NCBI GenBank assembly: GCA_017434525.1 | Contig: JAFRFD010000011.1 | Span: forward strand, 1 to 32,881 | From: Methanobrevibacter sp. | GTDB lineage: Archaea > Methanobacteriota > Methanobacteria > Methanobacteriales > Methanobacteriaceae | Reading direction: 5' to 3' | DNA: 32,881 nt | Part shown: positions 17,170 to 25,401 of the stretch, in pieces | How the letters are laid out: each line of letters opens with the position of its first letter | Numbering within the stretch: the first letter of the stretch is position 1 | Notes under the pieces: model-generated | The model's database searches: none | What the model was told of the DNA's origin: nothing | What the model saw: only the letters and a program-made list of their open reading frames with translations | Position numbers and translations under genes: made by a program

Positions 17170-17637
17170 ATGAACAAACAGAAAATTTCAGCAATATTGC
17201 TGATAATCTTTTTAATAACACTCGGCCTTACACTAGCCAATGCCATCTTAGATGATTCCAATAGCGTTGACAAGAAAACCGGAAACATAACACTTGAAAA
17301 TAGAACAATACACTATGACAATGCAGGCAAATGTGTTGAAGTAATCGATGGAAACACCATACAGGTTTACGGTGTTGGAAAGGTTCAGCTAGTTCAAGTT
17401 AAAACCCCCCAGACAAATGAATCCGGATTCAGCAATGCCAAAAAGTTTGTTGAAGAGAAATGCCTTGGAAAAACAGTATACCTGGACATTGACGACAAAC
17501 AGCCTCAAGACAAATACGGACGGACATTGGCCATCGTATACACTGACACAGACGACATTAACAAGGAACTGATTGAAAATAAGCTGGCTGAAATATCTTA
17601 TTTCGAGCCAAGTGAGTTTAAAGAGGGTGAAATATAA
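17170..17637 (+). CDS. membrane-anchored SNase-fold protein lacking catalytic residues
   Basis: This 155-residue protein starts with a hydrophobic N-terminal segment (ISAILLIIFLITLGLTLANA, residues 6-25), so it is exported or anchored outside. Residues 53-150 match staphylococcal-nuclease-like domains: VEVIDGNTIQVYG, VQLVQVKTPQ, AKKFVEEKCLGKTVYLDID and DKYGRTLAIVY. Compared with the S. aureus enzyme, Asp21 is Asn62, Arg35 is Gln73, Asp40 is Lys78 and Glu43 is Gln81; only Arg87 (Arg118) remains. Hydrolysis by the usual mechanism is therefore unlikely, and a binding role is inferred. It starts two bases after the Cas4-like stop, so the two are co-transcribed. Its stop codon abuts that of the next, convergent gene. 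Confidence 0.78.
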   Translation: MNKQKISAILLIIFLITLGLTLANAILDDSNSVDKKTGNITLENRTIHYDNAGKCVEVIDGNTIQVYGVGKVQLVQVKTPQTNESGFSNAKKFVEEKCLGKTVYLDIDDKQPQDKYGRTLAIVYTDTDDINKELIENKLAEISYFEPSEFKEGEI

Positions 17638-18276
17638 TTACACTACCCTATTTAACCCTAAATATATTTTATTTTTCTTATAGGTTTTATCTAAAATAGA
17701 ATTCCATTCCTCGACACTAATGTGTCCCTTGTTTGGAATTAAGCTGTCCAGTGACGATTCGTTTAGGTTTAAGATATCGGCAAGGACATAGGATAAAGTT
17801 CTGCCGGTCAGTGACAAATCATAAGGATCATAACCAGTGACCGCTAAAACCCACATGTTATCCTTTGATGCACTGTTATATTCCTTTTTAAGAGCATCAA
17901 ACCAGCTGGCTATTTTGGTATCCTCATTACCGATGCCTGAGCCAATGGAGATATAGTAGTCTTCGCCTGAAAATTCAATATTTTCACAGGCCCTTTTAAT
18001 TTTTTCCTTAAGTTCAGGAGAATCGAGTTCCAAGTCAAATTCGTTATTTTCTATTGTCTCAGAGAGATAATTTTCAATTTCCTTAATATTTTTATAATAT
18101 CCAATAGGCTCCAATCTATCAGGATCCCTATCGCACAAATCATAAATCAGGTCCTCATCGACCTCACAAATCTCATATCCTTCCAGTTTATGGGATTTGT
18201 ATTCTTTAAAATCAATGCAATAGTTTTCCAAATCCTCTTTATTTAGATACCATAAAACTTGAACTTTTTTAATCAT
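17638..18276 (-). CDS. hypothetical acidic protein
   Basis: I do not recognise this 212-residue protein. It is soluble and acidic, with no signal peptide or membrane segment. The first half alternates charged helices (EIENYLSETIENNEFDLELD); the middle has YYISIGSGIGNEDTKIASWF and WVLAVTGYDPYDLSLTGRTL, which could form a small alpha/beta domain. The gene lies 26 bases after the RDD gene in the same direction and may be the third gene of the hypE unit. Its ATG has no clear ribosome binding site. No function is proposed. Confidence 0.7.
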   Translation of the reverse strand: MIKKVQVLWYLNKEDLENYCIDFKEYKSHKLEGYEICEVDEDLIYDLCDRDPDRLEPIGYYKNIKEIENYLSETIENNEFDLELDSPELKEKIKRACENIEFSGEDYYISIGSGIGNEDTKIASWFDALKKEYNSASKDNMWVLAVTGYDPYDLSLTGRTLSYVLADILNLNESSLDSLIPNKGHISVEEWNSILDKTYKKNKIYLGLNRVV

Positions 18277-18302
18277 AATGCAAAAAAAATATGGAAAATA
18301 TG

Positions 18303-18704
18303 CTATTGAAGCACATTAACAACTACAGTCCTTGTAATTTTTCCAAATAATCTATCAGTATTCATTATTCTGCCGACAAGCCAATCAAATATGATTGGGA
18401 ACCACAATATTTTAGTCAGGTTACGCACAATAGCTTGCGCCCAATTAATGTTGTAACCGTTTCTTGACTTAACTTCAAGATACATCAATGCCTTTCCGAC
18501 AGTGGCTCCTTTGTATTTTTCAAGAACCACAAAATAGGCCAATCCTAAAATTGAAACCAAATATGGGAACATATTATAAACTGGAATAACATCCAATGGA
18601 CTAAATATAAGAGAAACAAGAAATGAAACAATCCACATGAATGCTGACACTACAAAAAAATCAATTACATATGCAATTATTCTTCTGGTAAATACAGTTG
18701 CCAT
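18303..18704 (-). CDS. RDD family membrane protein
   Basis: This 133-residue protein has the RDD layout: TRRIIAYVIDFFVV at the start (the R...D pair of the name), two to three hydrophobic segments (about residues 12-33, 45-62 and 92-110), and KYKGATVGKALMYLEVKSRN between them, the conserved second block. RDD proteins have unknown or ion-transport functions; some bacterial ones act in Na+ or H+ exchange. The ribosome binding site AAGGTGAT overlaps the hypE stop, so it is co-translated with hypE. Any tie to hydrogenase maturation is only positional. Confidence 0.83.
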   Translation of the reverse strand: MATVFTRRIIAYVIDFFVVSAFMWIVSFLVSLIFSPLDVIPVYNMFPYLVSILGLAYFVVLEKYKGATVGKALMYLEVKSRNGYNINWAQAIVRNLTKILWFPIIFDWLVGRIMNTDRLFGKITRTVVVNVLQ

Positions 18705-18713
18705 TTTATCACC

Positions 18714-19733
18714 TTAACATACTCTTGGAACTGGATCAGCGATAGGTGCTTCAAGAATTCTTTCACCACCTATAGGAGTATTGATAACCACATAATCTCC
18801 TTCAACAACTTCACCAATTATTGCCGCATTTTCACCATACTTTTCACCACGAATAGCTTCAAGGATTTCTTCAGCCTTATCGGCTTTAACGCCCATTACA
18901 ACTTTTCCTTCGTTAGCTACTTCAAACGGATCAATGCCCAACATTTCAGATACCGCATGAACTTCTTCTCTGATTGGAATTGCATCCTGTTCTAAGACAA
19001 CTCCAACACCTGCTTTTGAAGCCATTTCATTAATAGCATTGGCAAAACCACCACGAGTAGGGTCCTTCATAGCTGTAACTCCCCCAATATCCAAAGCTTT
19101 TTTGATTATGTTCCACATTGGAGCTACATCAGATTTCAAATCGGTTTCAAAACCGAATCCTTCTCTGAATGACATTAAACTCATTCCGTGATCGCCCAAA
19201 CTGCCTGTAACAATGATTTTATCGCCAACCTGCAGGGTTGAATCTCGAATTACCTCTCCTTTTTTGGCAATTCCAATTCCTGTAGTTACCATTACAATCC
19301 CGTCAAGCTTATCCTGAGGCATTACTTTGGTATCTCCTGTAACTACAGCCACATCAACTTCTTCACAAGTTGCATTCAATGATTTCATGATTCTATCCAA
19401 ATCATCAATCGGAAATCCTTCCTGCATGATAATTGCATTAGAAATAGCCAATGGACGTGCCCCCATTACAGAAACATCATTAATTGTTCCTGCTGCTGAA
19501 ATCCTACCAATGTCTCCTCCAGGGAAGAATAATGGGTCAATGGTGTGACCATCAGTAGTCACGACAATTTCCCAATCGCCTAAAGGAATGGAAGCTCCAT
19601 CGTCTAATGCATCTAAACTAATACCACCATTTACGCTTTTTTTAGTGATATTATCTAAAACAGTACTGGCAATTAAATTAGCCATTACCTCTCCACCAGC
19701 ACCGTGATTCATACTAACTTTATCGTCTGACAT
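18714..19733 (-). CDS. hypE: hydrogenase maturation protein HypE
   Basis: This 339-residue protein dehydrates the carbamoylated C-terminal cysteine to a thiocyanate, the source of the CN ligands of NiFe hydrogenases. The C-terminus is the required PRVC. The PurM-like fold shows MNHGAGGEVMANLI near the start, LDDGASIPLG, VTTDGHTIDPLFFPGGDIGR, VVTGDTKVMP, MKDPTRGGFANAINEMA and ANEGKVVMG. I place the start at the ATG at 19733, five bases after TAGGAGAT; an in-frame TTG at 19757 adds eight residues and lacks a ribosome binding site. The usual partners HypF, HypC and HypD are not in this window. Confidence 0.95.
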   Translation of the reverse strand: MSDDKVSMNHGAGGEVMANLIASTVLDNITKKSVNGGISLDALDDGASIPLGDWEIVVTTDGHTIDPLFFPGGDIGRISAAGTINDVSVMGARPLAISNAIIMQEGFPIDDLDRIMKSLNATCEEVDVAVVTGDTKVMPQDKLDGIVMVTTGIGIAKKGEVIRDSTLQVGDKIIVTGSLGDHGMSLMSFREGFGFETDLKSDVAPMWNIIKKALDIGGVTAMKDPTRGGFANAINEMASKAGVGVVLEQDAIPIREEVHAVSEMLGIDPFEVANEGKVVMGVKADKAEEILEAIRGEKYGENAAIIGEVVEGDYVVINTPIGGERILEAPIADPVPRVC

Positions 19734-19775
19734 TATATCTCCTAAATAAATTATCAATATATAATATGTGAAAAC

Positions 19776-19787
19776 AAGTATATAATT
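19776..19787 (-). promoter_or_regulatory. TATA-like promoter element of hypE
   Basis: AATTATATACTT on the minus strand resembles an archaeal TATA box (box A). It lies about 45-55 bases before the hypE ATG, which would allow a leader of roughly 20 bases containing the TAGGAGAT ribosome binding site. A second AT-rich element (ATTATATATT at 19758-19767) is too close to leave a leader with that site. Confidence 0.4.
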
Positions 19788-19798
19788 ATTAGTAACTG

Positions 19799-19838
19799 AA
19801 AAAAAATATTGAAAAATTAAAAGAGAATTAAAAAAAAA
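19799..19838 (-). terminator. oligo-T terminator after the S8e gene
   Basis: On the minus strand two T-runs, T9 (19830-19838) and T8 (19799-19806), follow the S8e stop within 60 bases. Repeated oligo-T tracts are the common terminators of methanogens, and a highly expressed ribosomal gene would need one before hypE. Confidence 0.6.
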
Positions 19839-19859
19839 GAGAGAATTTAAGTATTGAAC

Positions 19860-20234
19860 TTAAATTAATACACCGTTAACTACACCATCTTGACCAGGTC
19901 TAGATGTGACTTTTGCATTACCTTCAGGGGTTTCTACGATAGCACCTTTGGTAATGATGTTTCTTCTTACGTAGTTAGGGTTTGCGGTGTTTTCGATTAC
20001 ATTAAGAATGTCTAAAAGTTGAGTTTTACCGTTAGCATCAGTAACGTTGATTTTATTAGCAGAAGCTAATCTGAGTTTTTCGTTTCCGCCACGGGTTCTG
20101 ATTTTCCTTAATTTTTTCTCATCTAATCTGGTTTCTGCAGGATCTCTTCCTAATTCAGATTTCCTTTTTCCACGGTTTGCAACATTTCTTGCACCGGATG
20201 GACTTCTTGTTGATTTTCCTTGAGTAATTGCCAT
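19860..20234 (-). CDS. rps8e: 30S ribosomal protein S8e
   Basis: This 124-residue basic protein of the archaeal small subunit has the S8e signature: [50 protein letters not shown], and the C-terminal [20 protein letters not shown]. Length and order are normal. A strong AGGTGA ribosome binding site is four to five bases before the ATG, preceded by a long AT-rich promoter (TTATTATATTATTAATTATA region near 20250-20270). It is probably a single-gene unit, with T-runs behind it and a 192-base gap in front. Confidence 0.97.
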   Translation of the reverse strand: MAITQGKSTRSPSGARNVANRGKRKSELGRDPAETRLDEKKLRKIRTRGGNEKLRLASANKINVTDANGKTQLLDILNVIENTANPNYVRRNIITKGAIVETPEGNAKVTSRPGQDGVVNGVLI

Positions 20235-20426
20235 TATTTCACCTAATAAATATAATTAATAATATAATAATCGCAGTCAATAAGCCTCTTTTCAATTAAA
20301 CTATCTGCAAGATAAATAATAGCTTAATTTTTGAGAGCAAAAAAGAGCCTTAAAGAATAATGATAATAAAATATTACTTTATCATTATATATAAATGTTT
20401 TATTTTTCAGTTAAAAATAGAAAAAA

Positions 20427-20663
20427 TCAGGATTTATTATTCAAAATAAAATCATCGACGAGTTTATCAAAATCCTCTTCGGAAATATTTTCATCAGAGG
20501 CTGCCTTTAGGATTTTTTGAATTTCCTCATCCGGAACATCATCTCCAAGCATTTCAATCAACAATTCCCTTAAATCACCATCATCAATGTATGCTTCACC
20601 ATCAGGGCTTTTAATATGGGATTTCTCATCGTCGTCATAAACATAATACGGGACATCATCCAT
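20427..20663 (-). CDS. small acidic protein with degenerate EF-hand-like helix pair
   Basis: I do not recognise a family for this 78-residue acidic protein. It has a short strand-rich start (DVPYYVYDDDEKSHI, DGEAYIDDGD) and a C-terminal helical half, LRELLIEMLGDDVPDEEIQK and ISEEDFDKLVDDFI. The spacing and hydrophobic pattern of that half recall an EF-hand lobe, but the calcium loop D-x-D-x-D-G is absent. The ATG at 20663 is chosen because AGGTGA (20671-20676 region) is five bases upstream; GTG at 20672 and ATG at 20669 lie in or on that site. The gene begins ten bases after the stop of its acidic neighbour, so they form a pair. Confidence 0.6.
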   Translation of the reverse strand: MDDVPYYVYDDDEKSHIKSPDGEAYIDDGDLRELLIEMLGDDVPDEEIQKILKAASDENISEEDFDKLVDDFILNNKS

Positions 20664-20672
20664 TTTCATCAC

Positions 20673-20948
20673 CTAGTAAAAATCCGGAAATTCATAATAA
20701 ACTATCTTATAGGGATCATCATCAAAATACCATTCGTTTGGCTCGATGACTTCATCCTCATCATCCAAGAAGAAATCGTCTTCGCCATCTTCACCTTCCA
20801 CTTGAATTACAATATTAACATCACCACCCAGGGATTCCAAATCTATACCCAACTCATCAAAATCTATCACTATTTCATCGCCGTCACTTTCAGGTACGAC
20901 AATAACTATCTCATCACCCGGTTTAACATCAATATTCTGATTTTGCAA
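20673..20948 (-). CDS. small, very acidic protein
   Basis: This 91-residue protein is about one third Asp plus Glu. It opens with KPGDEIVIVVPESDGDEIVI and continues DFDELGIDLESLGGDVNIVI, followed by a cluster EGEDGEDDFFLDDEDEVIEP and an aromatic tail ending YYEFPDFY. The alternating hydrophobic strands suggest a small beta domain. The start is a TTG at 20948 supported by GAGG five bases upstream; no ATG is available near the N-terminus. It is the first gene of a two-gene unit with the 78-residue protein. Family and function are unknown; nucleic-acid mimicry or cation binding would be guesses. Confidence 0.62.
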   Translation of the reverse strand: MQNQNIDVKPGDEIVIVVPESDGDEIVIDFDELGIDLESLGGDVNIVIQVEGEDGEDDFFLDDEDEVIEPNEWYFDDDPYKIVYYEFPDFY

Positions 20949-21050
20949 AATATCCTCTCCAATTCCTATGGAACAATACCATTTTCTTGATTAACTAATA
21001 TTATTTAACAAGTCATATTTAATATTAATCTAAAAAAATGGAAGGTAACT

Positions 21051-21398
21051 CTAGGAGTTACTATCCATCACAAAACTGACTTCTGGAATTCCAAAGTCAT
21101 TCTTACGTTTGATAGAACATATCTTCAAATCCTCAATTGAAATTGTGAAACATAAACAGACGGAGTCACAATCAATGCCTATTTTAACATTCGGATTTTC
21201 CAAAACTTTCTTAGAGACGTTGAATACTTCAGATGCATTGTCGACCAATACTGAAGTTGGCATGTTGTCCTTATCTATAGACAAAAAGATGCCCTCTGAT
21301 ATGCTGTAATTTGCGCAATATCCCATTCTACCGTCAATTTTTCCAACGAATATATCGTTTATCTCATCATAACTTGATATCAAAGTTTCTTTTTCCAT
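21051..21398 (-). CDS. DUF2283-like protein, paralog of the gene at 7843
   Basis: This 115-residue protein aligns by eye with the protein at 7843-8205 along its length: YDEINDIFVGKI versus YDCEYDMIDISI, SEGIFLSIDKDNMPTSV versus AKGIILDLDEHGFPAAL, a KKxL followed by PNV/PNI, and the C-terminal FGIPE versus YGIPE. The ATG at 21398 is preferred over an upstream in-frame start at 21416 because GAGG is eight bases before it. No toxin-like gene precedes it; the 189 bases upstream hold only the divergent polB2 promoter. It is therefore an orphan member of the family. It may be a stand-alone antitoxin relic or a ligand-binding protein; the function is unknown. Confidence 0.62.
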   Translation of the reverse strand: MEKETLISSYDEINDIFVGKIDGRMGYCANYSISEGIFLSIDKDNMPTSVLVDNASEVFNVSKKVLENPNVKIGIDCDSVCLCFTISIEDLKICSIKRKNDFGIPEVSFVMDSNS

Positions 21399-21587
21399 GT
21401 TATCAACCTCATACATACTATGACATATTAAACATATTTATATTGTCCTAGAGCATTTGAAAAGTAATATTTGAGATTTTTAAAGTAAATAAACCGATTA
21501 TAAAGCAATAAAATTGAAATAGTTATGGAAAATTGATTTGAAAACAAATATTAAGAAGATGAAATATAATAAAGAATAGGTGAAAAA

Positions 21588-22271
21588 TTGGTTAAAGAAA
21601 GCCCCGAACAATTGGCTCTTGAAAATGAAATAAAGGAGCAGGCCATAAAATTCATAACATATCTCAATTCAACCCTTCCGGAAAGCATGGAACTTGAATA
21701 TGAAGGATTTTACAGAAGAGGATTTTTTGTAAGTAAAAAAAGATATGCAGTCATTGAAGATGGCGAAATCATCGCAAAAGGACTGGAACTGGTTAGAAGA
21801 GACTGGGCACCAATTGTTAAAAAAACCCAAGAAGAAATTTTAATGGCCATTCTAAAAGAGGGAGATTCCGACAAAGCAATAAAAGCCGTGAAAAAAGTTT
21901 TAAAGAGAATCAAAAAAGGCGAAGTTGACAATAAAGAGCTAATCATACACACCCAAATCACCAAACCCCTTGACCAATACAAGCAGGTCGGACCCCATGT
22001 CGTTGCCGCAAGAAAAATCGAAGATCATGGCATTAAAGTTACAAGAGGCACCATCATCCAATATATAATCGTTAAAGGAAAAGGCTCCATCAGCCAGCGT
22101 GCAGTCCCTTATGAATATAGTGAAGGTTATGCATATGATAAGGATTATTACATCAACAATCAGCTAATCCCTGCAGTTGAGAGAATCATGTATGCATTCG
22201 GATATACAAGAAGTGATTTGGAGGACCTTGCCCGTGGTGAAGTCCAACAAAGTCTCGACGCTTTTTTCTAA
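21588..22271 (+). CDS. polB2: family B DNA polymerase, C-terminal subunit PolB2
   Basis: This 227-residue protein matches the C-terminal part of archaeal family B polymerases, from just after the catalytic DTD motif: EYEGFYRRGFFVSKKRYAVI contains the KKRY motif of the palm/thumb border, followed by GLELVRRDWAPIVKKTQEEI and the thumb block ending in TRSDLEDLARGEVQQSLDAF. In Methanothermobacter the polymerase is split at this point into PolB1 and PolB2, and this length fits PolB2. The large subunit must be elsewhere. The start is a TTG at 21588 with the strong ribosome binding site AGGTGA four bases upstream. The gene is the first of a two-gene run with the HAD hydrolase. Confidence 0.92.
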   Translation: MVKESPEQLALENEIKEQAIKFITYLNSTLPESMELEYEGFYRRGFFVSKKRYAVIEDGEIIAKGLELVRRDWAPIVKKTQEEILMAILKEGDSDKAIKAVKKVLKRIKKGEVDNKELIIHTQITKPLDQYKQVGPHVVAARKIEDHGIKVTRGTIIQYIIVKGKGSISQRAVPYEYSEGYAYDKDYYINNQLIPAVERIMYAFGYTRSDLEDLARGEVQQSLDAFF

Positions 22272-22307
22272 AAATATAAATATTCATAAAATTAAAATAA
22301 GATTTGT

Positions 22308-23000
22308 ATGATTAATAATGATGAACGTGTTGTATTTTTCGATATAGACGGCACCCTACTCGACACAAGCAACTTTGCTGAAACCGCTAGAAAAGCAGCT
22401 ATCGGAATAATGGTCGATAACGGATTGCCGCTCGATAAGGATGAAGCATATGGCGTTTTAAAAACAATTATCCGTGAGAAAGGATCAAATTATGGCAAAC
22501 ACTTCAATGTACTTACCCAGGTTGTCCTTGGCCACGAAGACCCTATGCTTGTAGCACTCGGAATGACAACATACCATAACGTTAAAATGGCACTTTTAAG
22601 ACCGTTTCCAGAAACCATTGATACTTTAATTTATCTTAAAAGCCAAGGATACCGCTTAGCAGTTATTTCAAACGGCATTACAATCAAACAATGGGAAAAG
22701 CTCATTAGACTTAACATCAACTCATTTTTTGATGCGGTAATTACCTCCGAAGAGGTAGGCAAAGAAAAACCGGATAAATTAATCTATGATGTTGCACTTA
22801 GAAAAATGAATGGAAATCCTGAAAAATCAGTAATGGTTGGAAACAAATTCAAAGCTGATGCCTTGGGTGCAGTTAATGCAGGATTAGGTGCAATTTTAGT
22901 CAATTCTGATGTAACAGAAGATGACAGAGAATATATAAAAAAAGAAAATTTAGACATTACTATTGTTGAAGATATTGGTGACATTAATACTATTTTATAA
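22308..23000 (+). CDS. HAD family hydrolase
   Basis: This 230-residue HAD phosphatase has motif I FFDIDGTLLDTS (residues 10-21), motif II in AVISNGI, the motif III lysine in EEVGKEKPDK and motif IV MVGNKFKADALGA. The helical cap lies between motifs I and II. It resembles the archaeal group annotated as TIGR02253 (CTE7). It probably hydrolyses a small phosphorylated metabolite; the substrate cannot be inferred. There is no Shine-Dalgarno, and the TATA-like AAATATAAATATTC lies 25-35 bases before the ATG, so a leaderless mRNA with its own promoter is likely. It converges with xth. Confidence 0.87.
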   Translation: MINNDERVVFFDIDGTLLDTSNFAETARKAAIGIMVDNGLPLDKDEAYGVLKTIIREKGSNYGKHFNVLTQVVLGHEDPMLVALGMTTYHNVKMALLRPFPETIDTLIYLKSQGYRLAVISNGITIKQWEKLIRLNINSFFDAVITSEEVGKEKPDKLIYDVALRKMNGNPEKSVMVGNKFKADALGAVNAGLGAILVNSDVTEDDREYIKKENLDITIVEDIGDINTIL

Positions 23001-23020
23001 TCACCAAAATTACCTATTTT

Positions 23021-23794
23021 TTAAAAATCCAGTTCTAAGGTTACTGGACAGTGGTCTGAACCGTAAATGTCTGCCAAGATTTTAGCTGACTTGACTTTAT
23101 CTTTAATTTCCTCATTTACAAAAAAGTAATCAAGTCTCCAACCGGAATTCCTTTCACGTGCCTTGAATCTGTAGCTCCACCATGTAAAGTTGCCTTCACC
23201 CTCATCAAACATTCTAAAAGTATCAACAAAACCAGCCTGTTCCATCTCGTCCAACCATGCGCGTTCTTCAGGCAAATAACCAGATTTTCCTTCACAGTTT
23301 TTAGGATTGTAGACATCAATCGGATTGTGTGCAATATTATAATCGCCAGTGATAACTAGATTTTTTCCTTCATTTTTCAACTCAACCAATTGTTTGAGCA
23401 ATTCATTGCAGAATTTAACCTTAAAATCAAGCCTGGAACCTTCCTTTCCGCTGTTTGGAAAATAGATATTGAATAAGATAAAGTTTTCATACTCTATTTT
23501 TAAAACCCTGCCCTCACTGTCAAGTTCTTCTACACCGAGACCCTTTTCAATGCTGAGGGGTTCGATTCGGGAGTATGTTCCAACACCACTATAGCCCTTC
23601 TTTTCGGCTTCATTGTAAAACTTATGGAATTCATCCATTTCAGCCAATCTCTTTGGAATCTGCTCTTGGGTAGCTCTTACCTCCTGAAAGTTAATGATGT
23701 CCGATTCGTCATTTTCAAACCAGCTCCAAAAATCTTCCTTTTTGGAAACTGCCCTAATTCCATTTACATTCCAAGAAACCAGCCTGATTGACAC
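23021..23794 (-). CDS. xth: exodeoxyribonuclease III (AP endonuclease)
   Basis: This 257-residue protein belongs to the ExoIII/APE1 family, which cuts DNA 5' of abasic sites in base excision repair. The catalytic parts are present: LVSWNVNGIRAV at the N-terminus, NFQEVRATQEQIP with the metal-binding Glu, VGTYSRIEP, GDYNIAHNPIDVYNPKNC with Asp and Asn, FTWWSYRFKARERNSGWRLD and the terminal GSDHCPVTLEL. The start is a GTG whose G is the last base of the pheS stop (TAGTG), so translation is coupled; GGGAG lies about ten bases before it. Confidence 0.93.
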   Translation of the reverse strand: MSIRLVSWNVNGIRAVSKKEDFWSWFENDESDIINFQEVRATQEQIPKRLAEMDEFHKFYNEAEKKGYSGVGTYSRIEPLSIEKGLGVEELDSEGRVLKIEYENFILFNIYFPNSGKEGSRLDFKVKFCNELLKQLVELKNEGKNLVITGDYNIAHNPIDVYNPKNCEGKSGYLPEERAWLDEMEQAGFVDTFRMFDEGEGNFTWWSYRFKARERNSGWRLDYFFVNEEIKDKVKSAKILADIYGSDHCPVTLELDF

Positions 23795-25335
23795 TATAAT
23801 CTAACTCCCTGATCAATAGGCAATTCACGAAGCCATTTAATGTCACTTTTGTAAAGCATACGAATGTCCTCTACATCATATCTTATCATTGCCAACCTTT
23901 CAATACCCAAACCGAAAGCAAGTGCAGGTTGGTTAATGCCCAATGGTTTTAATACTTCTGGCCTGAACATTCCAGCCCCACCAAGCTCAATCCAGCTTTC
24001 CTTTTCTTCCAAATAGATTTCGGTTTCGGTTGATAAATAAGTATAAGGGAAATAAGCAGGTCTGAATCTTACTTCAAATCCTAATTTTTTATAGAATTCC
24101 TTTAAAGTTCCTAAAAGGTTTTGATAGCTGATTCCTTCATCACAAACAAGTCCTTCCACCTGATGGAACTCAGGCAAGTGTTTGTAGTCAAAGGTTTCTC
24201 TTCTGAATACCCTTCCGACTGAAAACATTTTGATTGGAGGTTCATGTTCAAACAGGTGTTTTGTAGATATTCCAGTTGTGTGAGTCCTTAAAACACTTTG
24301 GCGAGCAATATCCTCACTCCAATCATATTGCCACCCAATTGAACCTGTATCCGCTCCGGTTTCATGAGTTTCGGCTGTGAGCTTTACCAAATCCATATCA
24401 GGCAAGTCGCAAGTCAAAGGATTTTTCAAATAGAATGTGTCCTGCATTTCACGGGCAGCATGGTCCTGTGGCTGGAAGAGTGAGTCAAAATTCCAGAATG
24501 CTGATTCGACATATTCTCCTTTGTCTTCTGAAAAGCCCATATTCAAAAAGATTTCTCTTATTTCATCAATGATTACTCTTAATGGGTGTTTTTTACCTGC
24601 AAAAATGACTGGTGCTTCTGCATTAATATCATATGGACGGTATTCGAGGCTTTTCCATTCTCCGTCTTTTAGGTGTTCGTGAGTTAATTGAGTGGCTTGC
24701 TCTTTAATCTCAAATCCATGCTTGAGTATTTCTTCACCTTTAGGCAAAATTGTAAAAGAATGTGAGGTTTCTTTTTTAACATTTAAAATATTTTTTCTGC
24801 CTGCAAGCTTTTTTACACCGTTCATCAAATCATCAGTGAAAAGCTTAACTCCATCCGCATTTGCTTTAAGATAATCCAGGGTTTCTTCATCTATATCCAT
24901 TTTGGATACGAAATCCTTACCGAACTCGGTAATGTTGACAACGCCCTTATCGATTTGCGCCCAGTTTTTACGGCGTAGCCAGCCAATAGCAATGTTGGTT
25001 TCTTTTTTGTCCACACCTGTTTCGTCTGACAAATCTTTCATATGGATTTGTTCTTTTTTAGCTAAAACGTCCAATATCCTACGTTCAGGAAGTCCTTTTT
25101 CAGCATATTCCATTCCGTCATCTGTTAGGGAATATATTTCTTCAACATCCTTGTGCATTTCAATAATGTCTTTTGATGCAAGGGATCCTGCTGCACTCAT
25201 TACAGATTTGATGTCCATTCCACTATTTTCAGCTATTTCCTCAGGAGTGGCTTCAGGCTTGGCTTCCAATTCTTTTAAAAGTTTCTTTTCGTAAATATGC
25301 AATTCACTAATGGTTTTTTCAATATCCTCACTCAT
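23794..25335 (-). CDS. pheS: phenylalanine-tRNA ligase alpha subunit
   Basis: This 513-residue class II synthetase subunit has the archaeal/eukaryotic form: an N-terminal region of three winged-helix DNA/RNA-binding domains (about residues 1-150) and a C-terminal catalytic domain. Motif 2 is [19 protein letters not shown] and motif 3 is [32 protein letters not shown] and [15 protein letters not shown] are family blocks. It charges tRNA-Phe as a heterotetramer with PheT, which is not in the window. The ribosome binding site GGTG lies five bases before the ATG. Its stop overlaps the xth start. Confidence 0.96.
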   Translation of the reverse strand: MSEDIEKTISELHIYEKKLLKELEAKPEATPEEIAENSGMDIKSVMSAAGSLASKDIIEMHKDVEEIYSLTDDGMEYAEKGLPERRILDVLAKKEQIHMKDLSDETGVDKKETNIAIGWLRRKNWAQIDKGVVNITEFGKDFVSKMDIDEETLDYLKANADGVKLFTDDLMNGVKKLAGRKNILNVKKETSHSFTILPKGEEILKHGFEIKEQATQLTHEHLKDGEWKSLEYRPYDINAEAPVIFAGKKHPLRVIIDEIREIFLNMGFSEDKGEYVESAFWNFDSLFQPQDHAAREMQDTFYLKNPLTCDLPDMDLVKLTAETHETGADTGSIGWQYDWSEDIARQSVLRTHTTGISTKHLFEHEPPIKMFSVGRVFRRETFDYKHLPEFHQVEGLVCDEGISYQNLLGTLKEFYKKLGFEVRFRPAYFPYTYLSTETEIYLEEKESWIELGGAGMFRPEVLKPLGINQPALAFGLGIERLAMIRYDVEDIRMLYKSDIKWLRELPIDQGVRL

Positions 25336-25401
25336 TTAAACACCATATATTAAGATTAATAATATAATGATATTTGTTTTAAGTAATTTATAAAGGTAGT
25401 G

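Noticed and set aside
14205..17643. Stop codons that touch or overlap at convergent gene ends (14210/14211 and 17637/17638) as a regulatory device
   Set aside because: The TAATTA junction is a natural result of compact packing; nothing more is seen at either site.
20616..20990. 124-codon plus-strand frame opposite the two acidic genes
   Set aside because: It is the antisense of GA-rich acidic codons, which gives an artificial hydrophobic product. Ribosome binding sites support the minus-strand pair.
24902..25294. 130-codon plus-strand frame inside pheS
   Set aside because: It is serine-rich, antisense to the winged-helix region of a clearly conserved synthetase.
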